Shown: positions 35,557 through 47,034 of the stretch, in pieces
How the letters are laid out: each line of letters opens with the position of its first letter
Position numbering within the stretch: position 1 is the stretch's first letter
From: Bedellia somnulentella
Lineage: Eukaryota > Arthropoda > Insecta > Lepidoptera > Bedelliidae
Reading direction: 5' to 3'
NCBI GenBank assembly: GCA_963576735.1
Contig: OY755178.1
Location: forward strand, 7,936,001 to 8,000,000
Length of the DNA: 64,000 nucleotides
Notes under the pieces: generated by a model
What the model was told of the DNA's origin: nothing
What the model saw: only the letters and a program-made list of their open reading frames with translations
Database searches by the model: none
Position numbers and translations under genes: made by a program

Positions 35557-36909
35557 CTAAAACAATAAATATCAAGTAATTGTTCGTCACAAAAACATAA
35601 CAGAGACAAACTTATTCTGATCGAACTTATAGTATAGTGCTTGCTATATAATGTATTTTGGTGATTTGAAAATTTAGATTTGTATGAACTAGAGTCACAT
35701 TTATTTTTTATATAGAAAGTTTATCACATGGAGGTCGCATCTAAGTAACAGTTGAAAGTCTTCTCTTCCGTTTATTAGTAGGTTTGGTTAGTTTGGCACA
35801 ATTTTAATTAATATAACACATATATTTAGTTGTTCGCATGCTTTTATATTATAACTCAGTACCAATTCTATAAAACAAGGATACCCAAAATTGTAGGAGA
35901 GTGGTCAGTCAGTCACGATTATAGGACATAAAATTATTTATATTAAAACCAGTATTTGTCATTAATGATGACCAAGTCCGCGTCTAATAAATTTTAATAT
36001 GGTGTGACATAAGCTATATTTATAATAAATTATTGTAGCAGAGGCTATATTGTTGGTTGATAACAAATACAATTTCGACAGACTAAAGCGGACTTTGATT
36101 CGGATAGCTGGACTGCTCTCTTATACTGACTTCGATGGACTGTTGCCCTCGTAGAATAATACCTACATTTTATTTAGGACCAATTGTTTACTCATTAATA
36201 TTCATGTTAGATTTAATTATACCGCATGCGCATAATAATCATTATAATGTATTTTTGTGTTACTCTTATTTTAACTATAATTTGAATTATTTAATCATTA
36301 GGTAGGTAGTTTCAACAAATTCTTTGAAATTTATTATGATTGTTAATTAAACATAGCAAATATAGTAGCAAACCCCTGCCAGCCCCGCGCCCCGGGGCGG
36401 GGGTCGGCAGATCAAATGAATTATGTTTTAATTTTTATATTTATTCAAGAGAACGCATCTATGCTTTTACTAATGTCAAAGTATTTTTTCTAATAAAGAT
36501 GATTTTCAAATCCATGTGATACAAAACTGTAACAGAGATGCGAAGATTACTATTATAATATTACTAGTTAGGTAGGTTTAATAAATTTTCAATTCCATTC
36601 AAATCGACTTTTATTTCCTCTTTTATTCTAATATTTCAGCTTTTGGCAGCATTAAGTGGTAATCAATTGTAGACCTTAATTTTGTTGACATCACCTGAAT
36701 CAGTTAAAGTGCTCGGTAGCCCTTAGGTAGGGTCTACTATGCAGTCGCAGTAGTACGAACCCCATTTTTTGAAATTCCTGCCATCTTTTGTTGGACATTC
36801 CAATGAACTTTGAAACACTAGGAGTCCTACACCCTAGGGATTGTCGCCGGTAAAATTCAATCCTCATTTAATTATGGTAGGTGCATAAGTTAAGTATACA
36901 TATTAATGT
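35557..36909. other. AT-rich intergenic stretch with a GC-rich spike
   Basis: No gene is supported. A sharp GC-rich, self-complementary spot (gccccgcgccccggggcggg) at about 36382-36403 stands out in otherwise AT-rich DNA. Confidence 0.4.
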
Positions 36910-37035
36910 CACATACATATACTGACGGCATTAAATCCCTAGAAGGGGTAGCCAGAGCTTTGGAATAAGAAATTTTTCAGACGCTTTTGGTGGTTGTGTG
37001 GGGGGTAAAGATTCTAAAACTAAGGTTTAGATTAA
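36910..37035 (-). repeat. SINE-like repeat, family A, partial
   Basis: Reverse 3' part: aaatccctagaaggggtagc and cagagctttggaataagaaa. Confidence 0.75.
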
Positions 37036-37039
37036 TTTC

Positions 37040-37650
37040 TTGTTAGCCACTCGTCTGAAAAGGCTCTAATGGAAGTAAATAATCTTTTGGTTCCTACTCT
37101 TATGTATGGCTGTGAATGTCAGGCATGGCAAAAAATAAGTATGAAAGAGTGAATTGAGTGGCAATGTGATTCCGCAGAAGTTAATTGTGAGACAGTTTGA
37201 ATAAAATAGCTGATTTGGTACGAAAAATCACGTAGTTTGAAAGATAGAAAAAGGAATTTTGAGGTGGTTTGGGCACACAGAACGGATGGATGGAAAAAAA
37301 ACTGGCGGAAGAGGAATGTATAAAGCCAATGTGGATGTAGACTAGAGAGCGGCCACGCAAAGCAATTGAAAACCAGGAGGTCTATTGTTGAATTCGTAAA
37401 CGATAATAGCTTTCGTATTTTTTTAACAAAAACACTTATGAAAAATAACAAAATCCGAATTTCTTGCAAGCGAGACAGAAATAAATATGAATAGGGGTTA
37501 GATGAGAAACATATGCCTAATATCTTCCTCGATGTAAGAAGTGAATATTCCTCCAGATTGAAAACGTTCCTACAAAGTGGTCATCGATAGCGATAGTCCT
37601 TCCTCACCTTCCCCTATTGGCAGAATGGGCGCAAGTATAGTAAAATAATA
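37040..37650 (+). mobile_element. Decayed RTE-type LINE C-terminal region
   Basis: Broken frames show NNLLVPTLMYGCE, a gap-ridden middle, EVVWAHRTDG (ancestral LRWFGHVERM) and a tail resembling KWRSIVSAYP (37575-37625). Several stops are present. The minus-strand open frame here is only its shadow. Confidence 0.65.
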
Positions 37651-37683
37651 GTTGGTGTGAGTATAAGGCTATGTTTGGTTATG

Positions 37684-37800
37684 ATGACAGCCGTGGCCGA
37701 GTGGATAGGTGACTAGCTTCTCGGTCCAGAGGTTGCGGGTTCGATCCCCGCTGAGAGCTAAATATATGTGATGAGCATAAATGATTGTTTCTTAGTCTTG
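37684..37800 (+). repeat. tRNA-Ser-derived SINE, family C
   Basis: The head gccgtggccgagtggatagg (A box) and gcgggttcgatccccgc (B box) look like a tRNA-Ser relative. A non-tRNA body follows (taaatatatgtgatgagc, tcttagtcttggatg). No proper acceptor stem pairs, so this is not a functional tRNA. It directly adjoins the (TAA)n end of the Dong-like element. Confidence 0.7.
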
Positions 37801-37840
37801 GATGTTATTTATTATTATTATTCGGTTCTTTTAGATTCTT

Positions 37841-37889
37841 GCCTCTCCCATGACCGAAAAATAAAATATAAAATTTTAATGGGAGAGGC
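37841..37889. repeat. Hairpin at the Dong-like 3' end
   Basis: Perfect 11-bp arms gcctctcccat (37841-37851) and atgggagaggc (37879-37889) around a 27-base AT-rich loop, 20 bases before the (TAA)n tail on the element's strand. It may be a 3'-UTR structure recognised by the element's own reverse transcriptase. Confidence 0.75.
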
Positions 37890-40800
37890 GGTACTCCCCA
37901 ACAAGAGCACAGTCGGTCGGGGTCAGGGAGTCAGGTTCAAGAACCGACGGACGATCCGAGCCGTATCAAGCAGCACCGCTTTCTGCATTTGTGCTGGAAC
38001 TGACACGCCACAGAAATCCAACCGCCTCAAGTTGGTCGCGAGGCTGGTTGGAATAAACCCGTTCGCGGACAAATCAATTGGGATAATTTCAGTTGAGGTC
38101 ACACCCCACATGTCGGTGATCTCGTGAGCCAGGTCGAGATACTTCCGACACTTCTCGGTTTCGGCTTTCACGAGACCCTCGTCATGCGGGATAGTGACAT
38201 CCACTAGAAACGCCCTCGACTGCGACCGATCCCATACCACGATATCAGGCTTATTCGCTAGAATAGTCCTGTCCGTGATAACGGATCGGTCCCAGCCCAA
38301 TAGACTTTGGCTCGGTCGTTTTCTAGGATTGGCTCCGGCAGATACTTGTAATACGGCAGCCTCTGTTGCAAGAGTCCGTATTTCAGAGCGAGCTCCTGAT
38401 GTAGGATTTTGGCTGCTTGGTTGTGTCTGTGCAAGTACTCAGTGTTAGCAAGAGCCGAACAACCGGAAATAACATGCCTAAGTGACTCTCCGGGACGGCC
38501 ACATGCTCAACAGATGTCTGTGGTACCGTCCTTTAGGATGTATTTCCGATAGTTCCGCGTCTTGATAACCTGGTCTTGTATTGCACAGACAAAACCTTCG
38601 GTTTCTCCAAAGAGGTCCCCAAAACGCAGCCAATGCAGGGAGGCTTTACGGTCCACGGAAGGTTCGTGAAGTACCTTGTAAAACCTCCCGTGCAGCTCCT
38701 TCTCTTTCCATACGGCCTCCCGATCAGAGGTGCTAAGTACCTCCGGGGTTCGCCAATCCTGTGAGGCCAACGATAAGGGAGTCAGTCCTTTATCACTAGC
38801 GACCACCTCTCCCCGAATACTATCATCCGTCATCGTCAAAAAATAGTTTCTGAGGTTGCATACCTCGCGGTTGTGCATGGTTTTGGCATTCAAGAGGCCT
38901 CGACCACCACACTTCCGCGGGATATACAATCTCGTAACCGACGACCTCGGATGATGCATTCGATCAGAGGTCATCATCGTGCGGACTCGTCTGTCTAGAG
39001 TGTCGAGTTCGGTCTGAGTCCATCTGAGCACGCCAAATGTGTACATCAGTACAGGCATGACCCAGGAGTTAATGGCTCGGATCTTATTAACGCCTGACAA
39101 GTAGCTATTAAGCACACTTTTCAGGCGTTCATAAAACTCCTCGCAAACACCCTGTTTCAAGTCTGCCACCTTCACACCGATGGTTTGTGACATGCCCAGA
39201 TACCGGTATGTTTCAGCCTCGGAGAGTGCCCTCAAATGATTGGTGCCGACATCGACACCATCAGAGTGCACGACATGCCCCGTCTCAACATGAATGACCG
39301 CACATTTATCGACCTCGAGCTTCATCTTGACGGAACCACCGAAATCGTTAGTGATCGTCAGTAGCTCCGCCAATCTGTCAGCCGTGGGGGCGTAAAGCTT
39401 CAGGTCATCCATGTAAAGGAGATGAGGCAAGCGTGGTCCGCCTCTCCGAAACTGAAAGCCTGTCCCCGAATTCTCCAAGAGTGTACTTAGAGGATTCAGG
39501 GCCAAGCAAAACCAAACGGGACTCAGGCAATCGCCCTGGAAAATCCCTCGCCTTATATCAATTTGGTCATCCGCGTCCGTCATCCGCTGACCGTCTAAAC
39601 TCAGGATCGTTCTCCAGCACCCCATACATTGCCCGAGGAAGTGTCGAACTGCACTATCAATTTTGTACAGCTCGAGGATCCTCATGAGCCATGAATGAGG
39701 TACCGAATCGAACGCCTTCCTGTAGTCTATCCAGCCAGCGGAAAAGTTCCGACGGTTGCGTTTGGTTTGACCAGTTGGCCTAACACCGCATCGATGAGGA
39801 GCAGCTCCTTGCTACCGCGACTACCGCCCCTACATCCGTTCTGAGCTCCAGAGATCACATTGTTATCAACAATGTGTTGAGTAATCTTGGAGCTCAGAAC
39901 GGATGTCAAAGTCTTGTAAATTGTACAAAGACAAGTAATGGGGCGGTATTGTGAAGTTCGGGAGCGTCCCACTCTCGAGGGCGCTTTGGAACTGACGGGC
40001 GAGAGTAGCGTGACAGCGCGTGAACCCCTTCAACCAGAAATGGTGCAATCCGTCCGGCCCCGGACTTTTCCAGTTCGGAGCCTTACGGATCGCAGCCACC
40101 ACATCCTCCTCGGATATGTTGACGGGGTTCATGGGCGCTATGGGCTCGCACGCTCTCTAGACCGCCTCGAACCATCGGCCCTCTTCGTGATCAACAGGCA
40201 GCGACCAAAGCCCACGCCAAAAGGCAACTACATCGGCTTTTTCCGGTCGCTAACGTGTCGAAACCACATCGGGACGCTCCAAAGTTCTGTAGAACTTCTT
40301 CTGGTCACTCATAAAGAGACGATTCTGTTGGTACCTCTTTACCCTTTCAGAATATCGCCTAATTCGCTTACCCCAAGCAGCGATCTTCTGCTTCAGATCA
40401 TCGATGCGTTCCACCAGTCTACAGGCAAACTCCGGTGAGTTGTCAAAGACATTCTCACCAGGGAATGCCTCCCTGACGAAGCGCACCACCCTTGGCCTAT
40501 TGTTGCCTGATCTGAAGCTGGTCAGTTTGATGAGGACCCTGGCCCTTGTGATACGGCTTTTAATCCGCCTCATCCAGGCTGGTCTAGTTCTAGTCTTAGG
40601 ACTAGTACTGCCAGCCTGGCGGGAGCCACCAGCTCTTGTTGGCGGCATCCTGACGCCGACAAATTGACAAACCAAGAGAATTGAATCCGTATCCCAAAGG
40701 TCCATGCTGCTCTCTAAAAATGAGGGCAGCATGTTATTGACTGCCTCAACGACATCCCGAACCTTGATGCTAAGAGGAACTCGGGGCAGCCTTGGCCTCC

Positions 40801-41047
40801 TTTCGAGAGGCACTTGGCGATATTCCAGGATCGTCTCTTCGAGTGCGCTCCTCACCAAATCCAAATCCAGGGAGACTGTTCCCCAATCGCTTTCCGCACC
40901 ACCCACATCCGGCAGGTTAGCAATTGGCTCCCTACGTACTTCCCGTTCAGGGACTGGTGGGAGAACCTGCAAAGGTGGCTCTTCGTCTAGCGGGGGAACA
41001 GCCTCGCGTCGCAATTGTTCGAGTTCGGTAGTGCTAAAAAGTTCTGA

Positions 41048-41894
41048 ACCTTAGACACAAAATAATTGGCTACGCTGATGACCTAGCATTACTGGGAGAA
41101 AACCGTAAGGAAATACAAGAATCCGCCAGAGTCCTGGAAACGGAAGCACTGAAGGCCGGTCTAAGGATCAACCACGGAAAAACTGAGTATCTTCACATGA
41201 GACGTTTTAAAATTCCTCGTACAAATCGTCAAGGACTTAATGTTGGAGATACTCAATACAATGGAGTGGCAAAATTCAAGTACCTAGGCTGTACCATCAC
41301 AGATACCAATACTCGTGACGAAGAGATCGACATCCGCATTCAAAACTCCCTGCGTTGTAGCGCTGCTTTGCATAAAGTGTTAGTGTCCAAACTTCTCAGT
41401 AGAAACACCAAGATACGCATCTATAAGACCGTAATTAGGCCAATTCTCATGTACGGATGTGAGGCTTGGACACTGACGCTTAAAGAGGAAAGTAAACTCC
41501 TGGTTGCCGAGAGAAAGATCCTCCAGAAAATCTTTGGGCCAAGACAGAGGTCGGATGGAACATGGAGACTGCTGAAGAACGTTGAAGTCGAAGAACTTTT
41601 CGCTGATGCGAACATCCTTGGGGAAACCAAAGCCCACAGACTTCGCTGGCTTGGGCACCTAGAAAGGATGGGTGAAGATCGAGGTGTCAAAAAAGCGTAC
41701 ATGGGTCGACCAACTGGACGAAGACCTGTCGGACGCCCGCGGTACCGCTGGTGTGATGTGGTAGAAGCGGATCTTCGTGAGCTTCTAGCAAGCGATTGGC
41801 GAGAAACCACACTAGACCGAGACAAATGGCGAAATCTCGTATCGGAGGCCAAGACTCACTTTGGGTCATCGAGCCAGCGTAGTAAGTAAGTAAG
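41048..41894 (+). mobile_element. 5'-truncated LINE nested in the Dong-like element
   Basis: 847 bp bounded by an identical 13-bp duplication taaaaagttctga (41035-41047 and 41895-41907). It encodes the end of a reverse transcriptase starting at the catalytic site (IIGYADDLALLGE), then FKYLGCTITDTNTRDEEID, LMYGCEAWTLT, LRWLGHLERMG and GRPRYRWCDVVE to a stop near 41890. The tail is (GTAA)n. The frame from 41050 is open throughout, so this is a young insertion. It lies in opposite orientation to its host. Confidence 0.9.
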
Positions 41895-42217
41895 TAAAAA
41901 GTTCTGAGCGCTGTATGTACCGAACTCGATCCGCCAGGTTTTGTTCTGTGACGGTCAAATTGGGCTCCAGCCGCAGAAATTCGCGGTACATTGCTGCCTG
42001 ATAACCCGTCCGTCCAGTTCTTGAACCCGAGGCCCTAATATAGGCCCGCATGGCATTCCTATTCATTTCGACCGTCCATGCCATGCGGCGCCTTGTTCCA
42101 CCAGCGGCGGGCACCGATTGCTGGGACTGAGTTGCCCCAGTCCCAACCGTTGCCATGCCATCTGGTGGCTGAGGTGGTCGAGCAGACCGACCAGGTGGTC
42201 GGGCCGTTCGACCAACT

Positions 42218-42345
42218 TACTGCTTGGACAGTTCATTCACGTGGTAGGGGGCAGGCCTGCCGCCTTTTTGTACAAATATACAATTTCCTCGCGATGCTTT
42301 TCGGCACCGTAAACAACATTGATAAATTAATCACAAAAATAATTT
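42218..42345 (-). repeat. SINE family B fragment beside the Dong-like 5' end
   Basis: Shows tgcttggacagttcattcac, ggtagggggcaggcctgccg and tttcctcgcgatgcttttc; it is cut where the Dong-like element begins. From 42346 to 42826 I see nothing beyond AT-rich sequence. Confidence 0.7.
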
Positions 42346-42826
42346 AAGAAAATTTTACCTTTTGGCTTTGGCCAGACTCACGAATTCTGCATGAGAAGGG
42401 TTGGTGTGCCCACTAGCCATCTAGATTTTTAATTGTGTTGCAAAAAGTATACAAATCACGTGTGAAGAGTTTCTTGTTCCGGCGGCGGGGTAGTAGGGGA
42501 GCACTACACGTAATTAAGAACTACTGTGATCTGAGTAGCTTTCTTCTTTATTACAAGATGCTATAGGCTTATATTCTACTTAATTCTATCTAAGAGGGGT
42601 TATCTCTGATGCTGAGATGCGATGATAGTCACGTCGATTGAAGACGTGATTTTATTCAATGCTATCATCACACACGCTATTTAGGTAAAGTTTTTTTTTA
42701 ATGCTTTCATATCAAAGGGCAGACAACTAGGCGAGTTCAAACAACAAAGCAAAATAAATTCTCTTCTCGAATCTTTCTGCTAAGTTTAGTCACACCAATA
42801 TTTCATCTTTTTTTTCTACAGATACC

Positions 42827-45781
42827 AGAGCTGCAGACTTAGAAATTTCTCACTTTTGGAAGTTGAAAGAGGAAAAGATGATAAAATACTGTATTGTTGG
42901 GAGAGATGGGCTTCCTTAGCGTTGGTTCGCAACCCGTCTAGGAGAAGGAAACTCCGAAATCAAACCAGCATCGGGGGGATGGGCACCGTAAGCGTTGGTT
43001 CGCAACCCGTCTAGGAGAAACAGTACTCCGAAATCAAACAAAACAGGGATGCCCAAGGAGGGTTGACGTCAGGCAGGCGGCCGGTCGTAAAATCCTTGCC
43101 GAATCTCTAACAACATGGGTAAAAGTATAATTGGAGATATTGAGAATGTTAGGGCGTACCCCCGAGGCGACGCGCAGACGCAGCACCCGGTGGCTGTGGG
43201 AAATGGACAAGGGTTGTCGCATCAGGGACGGGTGCGACGTAAGAAGCAAGTCCGGGAAGTAAGATTGAGATGTCCGAGCTTGAATGTAGGGACTATGACT
43301 GGAAGAGCGAGAGAACTAGCGGATGTATTAGAAAGAAGAAGGATAAATATTGCGTGTCTGCAAGAAACGAAGTGGAAGGGAACGAAGCCAAGGGAAATTG
43401 GAGTGGCTACAAATTTTGTATTGTGGAAGTGATGGGAAGAGGAATGGTGTGGGGATAGTATTAGATAGTCGAATGAAGGAATGTGTTATAGATGTTGATA
43501 GAGTGAATGATAGATTGATTGTAATTAAATTGCTTTTTGAAGAAAGATCGATAAGTGTAGTTAGTGCATATGCACCCCAGAGTGGATGTAGCGAAGCATT
43601 GAAAGACCAGTTCTGGGAGGATTTCGATGGGGTCATGATGAATGTTTTGAAAGATGACGAAGTTTACGTTGGAGGAGATTTCAATGGGCACGCAGGAAGA
43701 ATGAACGTAGGATATGAGCGAATACATGGAGGGTGGGGCTTTGGTGTGTGAAACAAGGAAGGGGAAAGATTGTTACAAGCTGCCTCAGCATTTGACCTAG
43801 CATTAGTGAACACATTTTTCAAAAAGAGACAACAACATTTAATAACTTACAATAGCGGCAACCACAAAACACAAATAGACTATTTCCTGATAAAACGCAA
43901 AAGTATCACAAAAGTCAAAGACTGTAAAATAATTCCCGGGGAGGCTGTAGTATCACAACATCGATTTATTGGTCCTAGATCTTAAGTTTAAAGTAAAAAC
44001 CGTGCAAAATAAACCAAAACCCCCACCGAAGATTAAATGGCATATGCTTGAAAAAGAAGAGTATGCAGGGGAGTTCAGAAAGAAAGTAGTCAACAAGATG
44101 ATACAAATGCAAAATATGGAAGGAAAAGAGGTGAATGAATGTTGGAATGAAATGGCAGAATGTATAAGGAAGTCAGCAAAGGAAGTGTTTGGAGAAACGA
44201 AAGGGAAAGGGAAGATAGATAGAGGAACGTGGTGGTGGAATGACGAGGTTCAAAGTGCGCTGAAAAAGAAGAAAGTTGCATTTAAGGAACGGAAGAACGT
44301 GGAAGCAAGAAATACACTGCTGAAAGAAAGTAAAAAGGTGCATTATTCGGAATGTAAGAGGAATGCAAAAAGAGCAGTTGCTATTGCCAGGACCCAAGTA
44401 CAAGACAAGCTGTACAAATCACTTGACGGCCCACAAGGTCAAAAAGATCTGTTTCAGTTAGCGAAAGAAAGACAAAGGAATGCTAAATATATTTTGCTTA
44501 TTAGGTGTATAAAAGATGATGAGGGAAAGGTTTTAACGAATCATGAAGATATTAAGAAACGTTGGAAGAAATACTTCGAAAAGTTAATGAATGAAGAGAA
44601 CGAGTGGAGTGGAGAGTTAGAAATAAACTCAATCAATATGGGAGTGGTTCAAGAAGTGATTTTGGATGAGGTGAAAAGGGCTGTGCAAGGTATGAAGAAT
44701 GGAAAAGCTAGTGGGCCAGATGAAATACCAGTAGAGGTATGGAAGTATTTGAAAGCGGATGCATGGAAGTGGCTGACGCTGTTCTTCAATAAGTTGCTAC
44801 AAGAAGAAGCTATCCCCGATGAATGGTGCAACAGTGCATTGATGCCCATCTATAAAAACAAGGGTGATGTACAAGAATGTGGCAACTACAGGGGGATCAA
44901 GCTGATGTCGCATAGTATGAAAGTGTGGGAGAAAGTAATAGAGAGACGTATGAGAGAGGAAAGCGAGGTAACCCAGAACCAGTTCGGTTTTATTTCAAGA
45001 CAACGGACGCCATTTTCGCACTTAGACAGCTGTGTGAAAAATACAAACGTGTCCACAGAAATTTGCATACCAGTCTGCTCCGACTTCCGGTATCTCGGAT
45101 CAGTGATCCAAAATGACGGCAACATTGACCGTGACGTGGGAAACCGGATAAATGCAGGATGGATGAAATGGAGACAGGTCTCAGGTATAGTTTGCGACAG
45201 AAGGATGCCCCTGACATTAAAAGGGAAAATCTACAAGTCCGTGATAAGACCTGTCATGATGTATGGAAGTGAATGTTGAGCAATGAAAAAGAAGGATGAA
45301 AGCAAAATGCACGTAGCAGAAATGAGGATGTTGAGATGGATGTGTGGTGTGACAAGAATGGATAAGATTAGAAACGTGTTTATAAGAGAAAGTGTGATAG
45401 TGGCTCCAGTGACAGAAAAGATTAGAAGTAATATGTTACGGTGGTATGGTCATGTAATGAGAAGGGATGAAATGCATGTGAATAAAAAAGTGATGAATAT
45501 GTTTGTAGATGGATACAAGGGAAGAGGAAGACCAAAGAAAGTGTGGATGAACTGTGTGAACGATGATATGGGAATAAAAGGTGTAAGCTCCGAAATGGCG
45601 TATGACAGAGACGAATGGAAGAGAAACACATGTTGTGCCGACCCCACCTAGTGGGATAAGGGCAGGAGAATGATGATTGTTGGTGAAGGGTCAACATTGC
45701 CCAACCACCACTGAAAAACCCCAAAAACCTTAAACTCTCACAACACCCGCGAGAAGGAATGACTGATATTCTACACAGCTA
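42827..45781 (-). repeat. SINE-like repeat, family A, split by an RTE insertion
   Basis: The left part, 42827-42900 (ccagagctgcagacttag to tattgttgg), and right part, 45676-45781 (attgttggtgaagggtc to gatattctacacagc), rejoin into one reverse family A copy. The interior 42901-45675 is the RTE element. Confidence 0.8.
42901..45675 (+). mobile_element. RTE-type LINE, full span but internally deleted
   Basis: Flanked by attgttgg at 42893-42900 and 45676-45683. The 5' UTR has two ~75-bp tandem units (gcgttggttcgcaacccgtc at 42919 and 42994). The apurinic-type endonuclease follows (LNVGTMTGRARELADVLE, INIACLQETKWKG, SAYAPQSGC, GGDFNGHAG, HKTQIDYFLIKR), with frame breaks near 43400 and 43750. The reverse transcriptase N-terminal part is open from 43969 (NGKASGPDEIPVEVWKY, LMPIYKNKGDVQECGNYRGI, TQNQFGF). 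A deletion near 45050 then jumps to SDFRYLGSVIQNDGNID, removing the YADD site. The C terminus reaches LRWYGHVMRRDEMH and GRGRPKKVWMNC; the tail is atgatg. Inactive. Confidence 0.88.
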
Positions 45782-45899
45782 TATATCATATTTTGTATTA
45801 TCAAAACGCTACTACGCGTGCGAAGGTGAGGGGATTGCTAGTATTAAATATCAGAGCAACGAACCTCTGCCTGCACCTTAACCAGGATTTCCTATTGCA

Positions 45900-47034
45900 T
45901 AGTTGACAAAAGATGTGATGTGAAATCATGTTGATCTAAAGACTGCCAAGTGCTTTGCTGGCCTTAGTACTTTATACAAGATAAGGTCATTTATAAGTGA
46001 GGATGTTCGACTCAGGTTATGCGAGGGTTTAGTTCTGTCCCAGTTAGGCTATTGCGACATCGCCTATGGCCCTTGTCTGCTAAAAAAGACCGAACACCAA
46101 ATACAACGTGTACAAAATGCCTGTATGCGGTACTGTTTTAATATTCCACGACGGCAACACATTACTCCATATTTGATTGAGAAGAACTTGCTTAACATGA
46201 GACATAAAAGGAGACTGAAACTTTCATGTTTCGTCTATAAAGTAATTAAATATAAAACACCAAAATACCTTTATGACAAACTCAACTTTTCGAAACGCGA
46301 ACGCCTCAATGTACTTTTGTTACCGAAGCACAAGCTTACAAGGACCAAGGGCTGCTTTACAATAGCAGCTTCTAAATGCTGGAACGTTATACCGCCGCCT
46401 ATCAAAGATGCACAGTCTATTTCCTCATTTAGAAACAAATTGCTTAAATATTTGATAGTATTGCAGCGCAACGAGTTTGCTATTCCCTATGGCTGTGCTT
46501 CTAATGTCGAATAATAACCAGTAATAAGGTATTTATATATACAGTAACATGTATCTATGTATATATATATATATTTATCTATTTATGCATTATATTGTTA
46601 TGAAAGTATGTACGTGGCTTTCATTATTGGTATTTATATTGATTGTTATTTATATTATATTCTTCTATAATATGTGAAGAGATCTAAATAATGTATATAA
46701 ATTAGCTCTAGGCTAAGACTATGCGCGTGGTGTCTGTGTGTGGATGTGTGTGTGTGTGTGTGTGTGTGTATGCGAGTGCATGTGTATAGAAATTAGTTCT
46801 AAGTTAGTTTTAAGTGTAAGTAGTCTTAAGGTTTGGTCAGAGCTGAAAATCGGAGCTATCTGCTTGTAGTGGATAGACCGAGCTCTGTACCATTTTGTCT
46901 TTTATTTTGCTGTTATATGCTATTGTTCGCTTTGTTAATACTTCTTTCTTATTGTTTGTTGTCATGTCACCATTTTTTTTTGTTGTATGTGTTAAAGACA
47001 AATAAAATCTTTTATTATTATTATTATTATTAAA
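45900..47034 (+). mobile_element. CR1/L2-like LINE 3' end
   Basis: Broken then open frames give LRLCEGLVLSQLGYCDIAYG, QIQRVQNACMRYCFNIPRR and YLIEKNLLNMRHKRRLKLS (129-codon piece at 46125-46514), the usual C terminus of CR1/L2-group reverse transcriptases. A 500-base 3' UTR with a (GT)n tract (46738-46771) ends in (ATT)n at 47020-47034. Confidence 0.75.
46738..46771 (+). repeat. (TG)n microsatellite
   Basis: Near-perfect TG dinucleotides interrupted once, inside the LINE 3' UTR. Confidence 0.9.

Larger units (their letters stand above)
37806..42216 (-). mobile_element. Dong/R4-like non-LTR retrotransposon, defective
   Basis: Minus-strand element ending in a (TAA)n tail at 37806-37821, the tail and target type known for Dong. 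N-terminal coding begins near 42156 (MATVGTGATQSQQ) and continues past a nested LINE. The reverse transcriptase has LLYMDDLKLYA (YMDD at 39415-39404). A CCHC-like C-terminal finger (CGRPGESLRHVISGC) follows, then a restriction-like endonuclease core (KPDIVVWDRSQSRAFLVDVT). These features place it with R2/R4-type elements that cut with a C-terminal PD-D/E nuclease. Lesions: a TGA at 38509-38507 in the finger, frame changes between 39690 and 40250, and the 847-bp insertion. It is dead. Confidence 0.85.

Noticed and set aside
37119..37469. 116-codon minus-strand open frame
   Set aside because: Antisense shadow of a decayed RTE C-terminal region that reads sensibly on the plus strand.
37684..37760. 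tRNA-Ser gene
   Set aside because: A and B boxes are present, but the acceptor stem does not pair and a SINE body follows; similar decayed heads occur at 21880 and 63150.
43328..45724. Many minus-strand open frames of 60-100 codons
   Set aside because: Shadows of the plus-strand RTE polyprotein.
46125..46514. Independent 129-codon gene
   Set aside because: C terminus of a CR1/L2-like reverse transcriptase followed by its 3' UTR and (ATT)n tail.
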